From a virus: 50,448 nucleotides of DNA. Position 1 is the stretch's first letter; the number at the start of each line of letters is the position of its first letter. Both the position numbers and the translations under genes were made by a program. Where the stretch lies: the IMG/VR virus record IMGVR_UViG_3300046777_001448, positions 1 through 50,448 of that record. One strand, 5' to 3'. Shown in pieces: positions 26,741 to 37,000 of the stretch. The notes under the pieces were generated by a model that saw only the letters and a program-made list of their open reading frames with translations, was not told the DNA's origin and made no database searches.

Positions 26741-27364
26741 ATGGATCCAGAAAAACTATATGCAATAAAAAAGGCACATGGTGCGGTATTTACTGCAACT
26801 GTAAAAAATGTAGATATAGTTTTTAGGGAACTAACATTTTCTGAATACGATAAGATATCTGAATATAGAAATTCAGATGAGTTCTCTTCTGCCGATGCAG
26901 AGGATCTTATTATAAATAGTGCAGTTGTATATCCAGAAAATTTTTCTGTAGATAAACTTCCTCCTGGAATTGTCACGTCTTTAGCTCAAAGAATTATAGA
27001 TGTATCAGGTTTCTATTCTGCAAAACTAGCTAAAAGAACTTTAGAAGAAAAAAGAGAAAAAGCTGGAGAAGTAAGAAACTTAATGAAGGCATTTGTATTG
27101 GCGACCATACCAGTATATAAGCCTGAGGATCTTGATGAAATGACTTTCTCTCAATTATCGGAGAGAGTTGCAATAGCAGAAAAAATAATAGAAATAAAAC
27201 AAGCGATTAATGGCATAGAGCCAACTAATATGAGCTTAGAGCTAATAGACCCAGAAGAAGAAGAAGAAAAAGCTAGACAAAAAGCAGCTAGACATAATCT
27301 TTCTAGAAAAGATGGCGAAGCAGAATACGAAGATCCTATCGCCCAAAAACTTTGGAGATCTTAA
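26741..27364 (+). CDS. Tail assembly chaperone 2 (paralogue of chaperone 1)
   Basis: 207 residues, ATG four bases after the first chaperone's stop, no good SD, so probably coupled. It aligns with chaperone 1 over the core: 'IVFRELTFSEYDKI' with 'IAWRVLTRLEYKNI', 'LIINSAVVYPENF' with 'IAETCILYPSYDR', and 'IVTSLAQRIIDVSGF' with 'VPSLIAQEVLEASGF'. It adds a charged helical C-terminal half ('EEKREKAGEVRNLMKAFVL', 'LSERVAIAEKIIEIKQAI') and a Glu/Lys-rich tail. Phages more often make two chaperones from one gene by frameshifting; here two related genes do it. Confidence 0.72.
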   Translation: MDPEKLYAIKKAHGAVFTATVKNVDIVFRELTFSEYDKISEYRNSDEFSSADAEDLIINSAVVYPENFSVDKLPPGIVTSLAQRIIDVSGFYSAKLAKRTLEEKREKAGEVRNLMKAFVLATIPVYKPEDLDEMTFSQLSERVAIAEKIIEIKQAINGIEPTNMSLELIDPEEEEEKARQKAARHNLSRKDGEAEYEDPIAQKLWRS

Positions 27365-27381
27365 TACAGTTGAGGTAAAAC

Positions 27382-30300
27382 TTGATAAGAGACCGTGGTC
27401 CTATACACAACTTAGGTTATGGTGTTACATCTAGGGATGTGCCAGTAAGAGAGGGGGAAACAGAAAGTGTCTCCCCTAATAGTGGTGCGTTCTCTAAAGC
27501 CTTAGACGGTCATCCAATAATGCGATTCGTATCGCATACAGCAGCATCGATAGCAGTTGCTGGAATAATGACTTCTGTATTTAAAAAGGGTGGACTAAAA
27601 CTTGCAGAAAAAATGCAAGACAAATTATCCACCACTTCTCTTAGAGAAATGGGTGAGATAAGAAAACATTTTGACGAACTTCAAGGTGTTAAAAGAGCAA
27701 TCGATGGTGTTGACGATCCATATTCTCAGTTAGTCTTTAGAACACCAGAAGGTGATTTAACAACTGGATATTTAGGCCCTCAAAATGAAATACACAGGTA
27801 CTCATATCTAACTGCAGATGAAATGAGGTTAGGTGGAGCAGGAATAACTTCTGAACCAGCTGCTGTCTGGACGTTAAGAGATGAAATACAAAAGAGGATG
27901 GTTAGAGCCGGCAGAAGAATGCCGTATGAACTCCCAGCACTCTATGCCGCACAAAGAGGTGTTAGCGATAAACTTTTTGGTGAAGGTGATGAAAAGAAAA
28001 AAGTAAACTGGTATAATCCAGTTGACGTTGTAGCCGACTTTGTAAAGACATCTACAACAAATATTTTAACAATGGTAGCTCCTTTTGAAGTGGCAGGAGC
28101 GGGAGCTGCAGCATCTAAGCATTCAATGAATACATTTAAGTATTCAATGGGATCACTTAGGAATTTAACACCAAATCAACAAAAGGCAGCTAAAGGTTTT
28201 GTAGATTTAACCGAACTTCTTTCTGAGGTTGGTCACGATTTTTCTACAATAACAAATAGATTTTTAAGAACAGCAGCACAAACATCAGGTGCATTTAATG
28301 CTGCAGCAGAAGCAATTAGAGAGCAGCCTAGAATCGGCAGTGCTTTACACGATGCAAGATTTGGATACGAAGAGGCTAGAAGAAGATCAATTGCAACAGG
28401 TGGTAGCGAACTAAGAAAAGCAGGCCAAATGGCTAAGGCTTTTGCTTTTGGTATAGACGACAAGTATGGAGCCCTAGATGCAATACCTGCATTTAGAGGA
28501 TTAAGTCAAGCAGTTAAAAAAGGCGCAGAAGAATTTAAATTATTTGGAAGAGGCTATGACGCCTTACAAAGCTCGTTTAAGTATAATCAAATAATAGCTG
28601 AAGCTAGAACATCAACAAGATACACAGTTGATGGCGTACATAGAGCCATGCAGACTATACAAGCTCAGTATTCAAGTAGGATGTCTCGCTTAGCCGGACA
28701 GGTGGCTGTACTTGGAGCTGGTGGCCCTGGGGATAAAAGTTTTAATAGATCAGATTTCTTTATTGGTCAACAACAATATGAATATAAAAAGCTTATATCT
28801 CAAAAACTTCAGTCTAGAGGATTAACTGAAAGTGAAGCAGATTCTTTTTCTCAAAATCTTAAAATATCTCCTCCTATAGGAAAAGGTAGCAACGTAACCA
28901 ATGTTGTAACCATAGGAAGAAATAAAATACAAGCAGGCGGAGATGACTATTATGCAGAAATTATACAAAGGTATAAGGGCATAAAAGGTGGAACAGACTT
29001 CGCTGAGAGGCTTACAACTTTAGCTGGAACATCATCAACTCCACAAAACTTCCTCAGAGAAGTATTAGACGACGTAAATGCAAACTTTACTTCTAGAGAA
29101 TTTCAAACTGCTGCAAGAAATAGAATAACCAATCAATGGAATCAATTCTATAGAAAAGATTTACCGGATATAGCATCAACTTTCTTAAAGCCACAGAAAG
29201 CTAATTTTAATGATTTTACTGGTCCATTAAACGCTAGACAGCAAGAATACCTACAAAGAAAGACTGCACAAGGTTTAGGAATAAATCTAAAAGACTCGAC
29301 GGGAAGAATAGTTTCAAATGATGAAGTTAGAAACCAGTTAGCTAGAAGAGGATATAATCCAAATAACTTTACTTCATTAAGGTCATTCTTAATAGATAGA
29401 AAGCAAATGACCGCAGGCATATTTAATGGTGGATTTAATATGTTTGGTCTTAAGCCTATGCTCATAGATGAGGCAATATCTAGCGGAAGATTTGATCAAG
29501 CAACTACACATCAAAAAAGGGTTGTAACAGATCTAGCTAAATCAATGGCTTTAAATGACCCTGTGTCAAAAAGTATAGGTTTTAATACTTTAGATGGAGT
29601 TTATAAAACTAGATCTGGACAAGTTTTAGATTTTAGTTCTGTTAAAAAAACTTTTGCTGGAGTAGCAGACTTCTTCGCTAGTGAATTCCACATTCCAATT
29701 ATTAAATTGAATCCATCAGATTTATTTGGCTATAGATCTTTTTCTGACATGGCGAGAAGAGGGCCACTACAGTACTCTCCAGGAATGTCTGTTCAGCCAT
29801 TTCAAGGATTCAAAGGCAATAGAGCAGATTTCCACATTTGGCACAGCACTGGTGGATTTCTTGGAACAAAAGGCAAAGTAACATCTTATACTACAGATGA
29901 TTTTTCTGGCGCAGTTTTTGGCAAAACCCTTAAAGGAACCTATAGACCTGCTCCAACAAATAGTACGGAGATGTTAACAAAGCATGCAAGAATGTCTTCT
30001 GGACTAGAAGGTGAAACAACTTTAGACATTGCTGGTAAATCGGGTTCAAGATTTTTAGATAGAGTTTTTGGAAATGCAGATAGAGCAAGAGGCTTTAAAA
30101 ATGCAATGGATATTGATTCCGAACAACCAAACTCTATATTTGGATTAATATCTAGATTCACAAGAAGAAATAGAGATATAAATAATCCAAGAGTTTTATC
30201 TCAATTATTCATGGGAGAAGAGGTAGCTTACACTTCTGGTGGCACCAGAAGAACTATGAAACTAGATACTTCTGGTGGAAACTTAAGAGTAATTGACGAC

Positions 30301-33300
30301 ACTGGAAGTCTTGTTTCTGGAATAGATGAGGCATCTCTCTTAAGGTCTTATGAAGCAGTTAGAAAAGAATCTTTTGATTCAGGATTCTCAACTCCTTTCA
30401 TGAAAGCCTTGGAAGCAGAAAATCCAGCTTTGTTCACAACAATGACTGGAAAAAAGATTTCCGATATATCTACTCCTCAACAGATGAATGAATTCTTAGA
30501 TCAACTAGAACAGTCATTGCCTGGAATAGCTAATAGGTTAAGGTCTGGTGGTTCAGTTGATCCATCTGTTATATCAAAATCTTATTCTAGAATTAGAGCC
30601 TTAAGAAGGCAAGCAGACATGTTATCTGCGTCTCAACTATCAGGAAAAAGTCCATCTATAAATACTACCTTAGATGAACTAAGATCTGAAGTTTTTAGAT
30701 TCATATCACAATCCAATGCATTAATGACGGGTGGTACAGACGATCTGTTTATAAACATGCAAAATGTTATTGTAAACATGAAGTCAAGACTTCCTGCATC
30801 AGAGTTTGCCGAAGCTCAAGCAGCTGCGTTGTCAACGTTATTTAATGTTAATGCTTTTAGAACGTTCTCTCAGGGAGCTGAAGCAATAGAAAATGCAAGA
30901 AATGCAGCGATTAGCTTGTTTAATCAAGCTACTGGAGCAGGCTCTGGAGCTGCTGTTAAGGGACTTTTTGATCCATTTAGTCGAGGTACATTTGGATTAA
31001 TGTCCACAAATGTTAGAAGGCCTTTCACGACACTCTTGCCACAAGCAAAAAGAACATTTGGTACAGCTCCACACATGTTGGATAATCTATCAATAGATCC
31101 GCTGGGCTCAGGTCAAGGTATAACATTTGTTCCTACATTTGGTACAGTATTCGATGCAAGCCCAATGGCAGCAATAAAGAGTGCCTTGGGAATAAATACT
31201 TACCAAAATCCCGAAGGTTTTTCTGGTGCATCAGTTCCAATATCTCAAGGTGTAGAAAGATTAAACAAGTACTTTGGCACCTTTGGAATGCAGTTAGACA
31301 CTTCTAAATTTAAAGGACCACTAGACCTATATGCAAGGGGTATGGTTGGAAAAAGAGTTCTTCCACTTTATGCAGCAGGAGTAACTGGGCTAACTGTAGA
31401 TAGAACAATTGGTGGAATGGTAAACGAAAAAGACTCTAGAGGAGAAAGAGTATATTCGCCATTTTTTACAACAAAAGCTGCAAGAGGTTTAGTCGAAACA
31501 CAATCCCTTTTAGCTGGAATAACTCCAGGTGGAATGACAGCAGAGGAAAAGAAGGATCAATTACTTAATGGCGAAGTCCCAATTCGACAAGGTAGATTCT
31601 GGCCTTTAGGTAACACGCCTTTCCAGGGTGGAAAAATAATGTACTACAGACCATCTTGGTACAGAAAACTCCAAGGTGGAGCAATGTTTACCTCGGATAC
31701 ATATGGAAGTCCGGCAGAAAAGTTTTTATTCTATAATGACATCTCTCCATTAAGACCGTTGGATCCTTATAGATTTGAAAGAAAGCATTACTCTGACAGG
31801 CCATATCCTGTTTCTGGAGAATACTTTAGTGGACCATGGGGACCACTAACTTCAATCTTAAACGCAACTGTTGGTAAAGTAATGAAACCACAAGTTATGA
31901 TGCACGAAGAAGAAGTAATGCAGGGACTGGGTGGATATGTTCCAGCTGGACAATCTGGAGCTTATAATGCAGCAGCATATGCTCAACCCCAGGTAACTAA
32001 TGATTTAATTAGATCTGGATTTTCAGGATATGCAGTAAAGCCAGGCGCACCAGGTGCTGGTATGGCTCCTGGGTATGGGTCAGCAATCAACACTGGTTCT
32101 GGTGGAGGAATGATAGGTGGCACAAACGCAGGGTATGCTTCTATGGGAGGCTACCCTACCTCAACGGCACAAACAATAGTCAATAACAATATAGCTGGAT
32201 TAAACGCTCCACTAATGCAGATGTCATATGGCCCACCAAAACAAAGGGGAGCAATGCAACCCTCGATTATACCAACTGGTCAACCAATATCTTCCGGGTC
32301 AATGGCATTCCAGGGTGGAGAAATTGGCTATAGGATGCAAGAAATGTTGGGTATATATGGATTTGGTTTCTCATCTATTAGAGAAAAGCTTGGATTTGGC
32401 AAAGGTGATTTTGAACCGAATAAAGCAGTTTTACAATCTGCATCTAAGGCTTATGGAACAGGTAGAGCATTCTGGGACCTAAACCTTGGAGGTCTTGGTG
32501 ACGTTCCCTTAACAGCTCAAGGAGCCCTAGGTAACCTTGAAGTATCTGAAATCGTTAGAAGATTCATACCCAAAGAAAGAACTGGAATAGATTACTTGAA
32601 CCCAATAGCTAACACCATGGGACAGCAGTATCCATTCTTGCCAGGAGCTGAATATTTTACTAACTTTAAAACTGGAGATCCATTTACCAAAGTACCTGAA
32701 GGTGAACTTAGATTACCCGGCGTAGCTTACGAAAGGTTTAATAAACTTTATCCAGATTCAACTGGTAGGTATGGAATATTAAATCAGTTAGATATTCTAG
32801 GAGATGTAGCGCCTTATTCCGAACAATTTAAAAAAATTAATCGCTTAGCTGATTCTATGATAGTAGATCCTGGTCAAAAACAAAGGCTAGAAGAAATAAG
32901 AAGTCAAGTTGCATCAACAACAAAGCGATATGATTTTAGCAACTATGAATACAGGGATTCTTCTCCTCAAGAAAAAGGTCTTCATCCATACGTGTTCGCC
33001 GCAAAAAGATTTGGAGAGTATGTAGCTCATAGGGATACGTTGTTCAATACTAAGTTTATGCAGAATAGAACAGCAGTTGAAGACTGGGAAAGAAGAAATG
33101 TCTATGGCGCAACTTTCCCAGAATGGCAAAGGCCTTTTGAAAGCTTTATATCACCAATGATAAATAAAGCTACACAAAGAAACCCAATTGTAGCTGCATC
33201 TGCACTTGGTTTTTCTGGTTCCTTATTTGGTAGAACTACAAGAGGTAAATTGTTTGGATCATTAGTGGGTGTTGCTACTGGTTTTACCGCTTCTTCTATA

Positions 33301-34002
33301 GCTCAGACTTCTCAAGCTATTAGTGGAGAAAGATACATACCATTAGAAAGAAAGAAAGAGTTAGCTCTTGAAGAGTATACCGACATCCTAACCTATGTAA
33401 AGAATACAAGATTAGCAGGTATGGCGCAAGAGTCTGGCGACTCAGCAGCAGCAAATCAATTTAGACAAGCTGCAAAAAGAACAATGTATGGAGCAGATAT
33501 TTATGGAGCATCTGTAGACACGCTATCTTTAGCTATACCAAAAAGAAAACGCGAACACTTTAAAGAAATGTTAAATGCTCCAGAACAAGATCGAAAAAGA
33601 ATCTTATCAACTGCAGGTAGGCTCGAAAGAAGAATATATGAAGCAGCTTGGGGAATGCAAGTTGAAGAAAGACCAGATCTAGAAGAATATTTCTCTAGAC
33701 ACGAACTCCCAGACAGCTCTTGGGAGGGATGGCATCCTAATACTAATATGGACCATGTTAAAATTAAAATAGGTAATAGCATGGGCATAGAAATGTCTCA
33801 AATGGGATATTATCCACAACAAATAAAGGAAGCTACTTTATCTGGACCATCTTATCCTGAATTCAATAAAAAACAAGACAACTCAGATATTTTATACAAG
33901 TTAAGAAATATATTGAGTGGATCCGGAATATCTGGAGTTGTAACGCCAATTATGAATCCATATGGTGGTACTAATATAGATATATCTGCAGGAATTAGGT
34001 AA
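27382..34002 (+). CDS. Tape-measure-size protein 1 (probable tape measure)
   Basis: 2206 residues; TTG start at 27382 with TGAGGT six bases upstream, no earlier ATG fits. It follows the chaperones directly. Mostly helical, Gln/Ala/Arg/Ser-rich with many short helices. Hydrophobic stretch at ~53-66 ('SIAVAGIMTSVF') and another at ~1936-1975 ('ALGFSGSLFGR', 'LFGSLVGVATGFTASSIA'). A Gly/Ala/Pro-rich linker at ~1535-1605 ('GAPGAGMAPGYGS'). At about 1.5 angstroms per residue a full helix would be ~330 nm, which is an inference for tail length only. Tape measure is the best call from size, position and composition; a second gene of this kind follows. Confidence 0.7.
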   Translation: MIRDRGPIHNLGYGVTSRDVPVREGETESVSPNSGAFSKALDGHPIMRFVSHTAASIAVAGIMTSVFKKGGLKLAEKMQDKLSTTSLREMGEIRKHFDELQGVKRAIDGVDDPYSQLVFRTPEGDLTTGYLGPQNEIHRYSYLTADEMRLGGAGITSEPAAVWTLRDEIQKRMVRAGRRMPYELPALYAAQRGVSDKLFGEGDEKKKVNWYNPVDVVADFVKTSTTNILTMVAPFEVAGAGAAASKHSMNTFKYSMGSLRNLTPNQQKAAKGFVDLTELLSEVGHDFSTITNRFLRTAAQTSGAFNAAAEAIREQPRIGSALHDARFGYEEARRRSIATGGSELRKAGQMAKAFAFGIDDKYGALDAIPAFRGLSQAVKKGAEEFKLFGRGYDALQSSFKYNQIIAEARTSTRYTVDGVHRAMQTIQAQYSSRMSRLAGQVAVLGAGGPGDKSFNRSDFFIGQQQYEYKKLISQKLQSRGLTESEADSFSQNLKISPPIGKGSNVTNVVTIGRNKIQAGGDDYYAEIIQRYKGIKGGTDFAERLTTLAGTSSTPQNFLREVLDDVNANFTSREFQTAARNRITNQWNQFYRKDLPDIASTFLKPQKANFNDFTGPLNARQQEYLQRKTAQGLGINLKDSTGRIVSNDEVRNQLARRGYNPNNFTSLRSFLIDRKQMTAGIFNGGFNMFGLKPMLIDEAISSGRFDQATTHQKRVVTDLAKSMALNDPVSKSIGFNTLDGVYKTRSGQVLDFSSVKKTFAGVADFFASEFHIPIIKLNPSDLFGYRSFSDMARRGPLQYSPGMSVQPFQGFKGNRADFHIWHSTGGFLGTKGKVTSYTTDDFSGAVFGKTLKGTYRPAPTNSTEMLTKHARMSSGLEGETTLDIAGKSGSRFLDRVFGNADRARGFKNAMDIDSEQPNSIFGLISRFTRRNRDINNPRVLSQLFMGEEVAYTSGGTRRTMKLDTSGGNLRVIDDTGSLVSGIDEASLLRSYEAVRKESFDSGFSTPFMKALEAENPALFTTMTGKKISDISTPQQMNEFLDQLEQSLPGIANRLRSGGSVDPSVISKSYSRIRALRRQADMLSASQLSGKSPSINTTLDELRSEVFRFISQSNALMTGGTDDLFINMQNVIVNMKSRLPASEFAEAQAAALSTLFNVNAFRTFSQGAEAIENARNAAISLFNQATGAGSGAAVKGLFDPFSRGTFGLMSTNVRRPFTTLLPQAKRTFGTAPHMLDNLSIDPLGSGQGITFVPTFGTVFDASPMAAIKSALGINTYQNPEGFSGASVPISQGVERLNKYFGTFGMQLDTSKFKGPLDLYARGMVGKRVLPLYAAGVTGLTVDRTIGGMVNEKDSRGERVYSPFFTTKAARGLVETQSLLAGITPGGMTAEEKKDQLLNGEVPIRQGRFWPLGNTPFQGGKIMYYRPSWYRKLQGGAMFTSDTYGSPAEKFLFYNDISPLRPLDPYRFERKHYSDRPYPVSGEYFSGPWGPLTSILNATVGKVMKPQVMMHEEEVMQGLGGYVPAGQSGAYNAAAYAQPQVTNDLIRSGFSGYAVKPGAPGAGMAPGYGSAINTGSGGGMIGGTNAGYASMGGYPTSTAQTIVNNNIAGLNAPLMQMSYGPPKQRGAMQPSIIPTGQPISSGSMAFQGGEIGYRMQEMLGIYGFGFSSIREKLGFGKGDFEPNKAVLQSASKAYGTGRAFWDLNLGGLGDVPLTAQGALGNLEVSEIVRRFIPKERTGIDYLNPIANTMGQQYPFLPGAEYFTNFKTGDPFTKVPEGELRLPGVAYERFNKLYPDSTGRYGILNQLDILGDVAPYSEQFKKINRLADSMIVDPGQKQRLEEIRSQVASTTKRYDFSNYEYRDSSPQEKGLHPYVFAAKRFGEYVAHRDTLFNTKFMQNRTAVEDWERRNVYGATFPEWQRPFESFISPMINKATQRNPIVAASALGFSGSLFGRTTRGKLFGSLVGVATGFTASSIAQTSQAISGERYIPLERKKELALEEYTDILTYVKNTRLAGMAQESGDSAAANQFRQAAKRTMYGADIYGASVDTLSLAIPKRKREHFKEMLNAPEQDRKRILSTAGRLERRIYEAAWGMQVEERPDLEEYFSRHELPDSSWEGWHPNTNMDHVKIKIGNSMGIEMSQMGYYPQQIKEATLSGPSYPEFNKKQDNSDILYKLRNILSGSGISGVVTPIMNPYGGTNIDISAGIR

Positions 34003-34004
34003 TT

Positions 34005-37000
34005 ATGGCTTTTAACATAATGGACATGTTTGGTGGTGACATTAATAAAGTATTAAAAGCTACCGAAATGGCAATGAGATCTACAGATCTTGGCAGAGGT
34101 GGTGTTGTCAAGGCTGAACTTGATCCATCGGGAACTAAAGTAGAATTTGTTATAAGTGCTACTGGACAAAGATTTAAAAATCCATCTGAAGCTTTTGTCG
34201 AAGCTAGTACAATGAAAATAACACAATATGAAAGAATTGTTCCTTCACTTGGTGGTGTTGGTGATACATATAATAATCCAAGAAGAGCACAAATGGGTGC
34301 GATACTTCAGTCAATGCAAGACAGATTTAATCAACTTAAATCTAGTGGAGATACACAATTTCTTGACTTTTTATCAAGAGCTGGAATTACGGAGGATGAT
34401 TTATCCTTTGGTTTAATAAGTAGCCAAAGCGCAAGAGGTAGCGATGTAAGCGACTTTTTGCAAAGGGCAGATAGAAGACTGGGTGGATTCATACCATTTA
34501 TAGATGATGAAGGCGCTGACCTTCTTCAATTAATGGTAGGTGGAAAATCTATTAAACAATCTGATATGCACAAGCTAATGTCTTTTCTTGGAAATGATAT
34601 TTTTAATCCAAACAAGTTAGCAAAAATATTTGGATCAGGTGGAACATCAGAAGATATCGAAAACTACTTAGCAAAAATAGGAAAAAGAGTAAGAGGACTT
34701 TACTCTGATAGAGATATTAATATACTTGGTACTGATATTGTTGATTTTTTTTCTTATAAAAATAAATTTGGAGCAAATCTTTCAGTAATAGAAAGTATGG
34801 CAAGAGCAGAACTTGCTGCGGGAACTATAGACGAAGCTGAGTATGCTAAAAGGGTTGGATCTATGCATGATAATTTTGGAGTTATCATTGAAGAAGGTTT
34901 AGATGTTCTTAAGAGTAACTTTGGACTTAAGTCTAGAGGAAAAGATTTAGGCACAGGTCGTACTCATATTAGTATCTTGATGAATAATGTTGATACAAAG
35001 TCAATAATTGAATCAGGAATTAGATCATCTGGTTATTCTGGAACATATGATGATTTCATAGCAGAACTTGAATCAGCTGGAATGAGAGACGTAATAGATG
35101 CCGCACAAAGTAATAAAGAACTACTAGAGCAAGCTAAGTCAAGATTAAATAAAGATCAAATGTCAGTGTTTGAAAAAATAATGGGTGCAGCAGAAAAAGA
35201 ATGGGACGGTACCGGCGTATTAAATAACAGGCTAATACACGGAGCAAGATCAAAGTTAGAAGCAAAAATAGAAAGTTTAAAAACATCTATATCATCTGGA
35301 ACAGGAGATACTACTGAAGCAAGAATTAGTTTAATGCAATTAGAGCAACAAAAAAGAATTCTTGATAACGCAAGTAACTTATATCAAATTACTGGTAGAG
35401 GTTCAGTTGGAGGAGAAGGTATCAAGACTGCTTTTGAAGTTTTAGATTTAGATAAATTATTTGGTGCTGACTTTGCAAATGTTGCTTATATTATAGGTAG
35501 ATCTGGATTAAAGAATGACATTAATTTTGGTTCAGGGACAAATATGATCTCATTAAGTGGACTTGGATCACCTAGGGAGCTGGTATATACAGACCCAGTT
35601 ACTGTAGCATTTCATCCAGAGGTATTTGCTTCTCAAGATGAACTGGACGCAATGCAGGACTATTCTGCTACTATTATGCGAGATTTTGAAGAAGCCGTTA
35701 ATGACAACACTCTTCCAAAAAATGTTAGAAGAATGCTTGAAGAAGTATCAACAGAAGATTACTCATCACTACCGATAGCTATGCAAAGATCTAAAATTAG
35801 AAATCAAGAGTTTGCAAGACAAATATTACAACTTCATCAATCTGGAATTGGTCCTAGAGAGTCTCCTCAAATGATGAACGCACTGCATTCATTTATGGCT
35901 AGCCAAATGTACACAGTAAGAAATAAATATAATTCAATGGGAGAGTTGGTATCAAACATACATCTTCCAGTATCGCCAAACACCTACAGATTTGCAATAG
36001 GCTCAGAGGCTTCTAGTGTTGGACTGGCTCCTATATTGGATACATATGTCGGAGGAGCTCATTCAGCAGGAAGAAAAGGCTTTCAAAATATTACATTCAA
36101 CATAGAAGGATCCGCTCATACAGCAGACTTGTTGAAGTTCAGAGTTAACAATCACAAAATGCTTTTTGCAGCAGGGGCTATAGAAGAATTCTATGATGCT
36201 CTTGGTGGATTCGACTTGGACGACAAGGGTCTACCAAAGTTAATGACAGCATCTTATAGAGACAGTGCTGGAATGTTAAGAAATAACTTAATATTTTCAA
36301 TAACTAGACAGCCATCTGGATCACAGGAAATTATATACGGTAGTGCTGCGTTGACTGACACTGAGACATTAAGAAACTTTTTTGGTAAATCAGACTTTAT
36401 AGATACCCTAGAAAGAATAGGCACTGGCGACGATGTTATGGAAGATTTATTAAAAGTTCTTAAAGGGAAAGAGGGCAAGTTAGATCCATCAAGAACAGAA
36501 CAAGAAATAACAGACGCTATCTTAGAAGTTTATAATGCAAGAGGAAGAACAATAGCTGAGGCTAATAAAAGAACATTAGCTTTTATATCAGAATTTGGTT
36601 CTTCTCCATTGAGATATACAGATGAACCAAGTAGAGATGGAATCTATAGAGTAAGAAAAGCTGATCTTGGAGATGAGCCCACACTAAGGCAAGCTATACA
36701 CGAGGGTCTAATAGATGAAGAGCAAAGAAGAGCCACATTCATAAGAGAAGAGCTTCAAAGGTCTCTCCCAGATTTCCAAGGAGATATGGATCCAGAGACA
36801 TATAGAAAAATCTTAGCTGCTGCAACAGATGAACAATTAAGATTAGCAATAGACGATGCAGTAGCCAGAGGTGGTGGAGAAATGGGTTACGGTTTAGAAT
36901 CTGCATTAAGTCAATCGATAATGAATACAATGAGAACTATATCAACTCAAGAAAGAGACATCTTAGGAGTTTATATAAATAGGTCAATGATTGTTGGTTC

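Noticed and set aside
26720-26760. Programmed frameshift between the two tail chaperones
   Set aside because: No slippery heptamer or CGG; the genes do not overlap and the second has its own ATG and its own copy of the domain.
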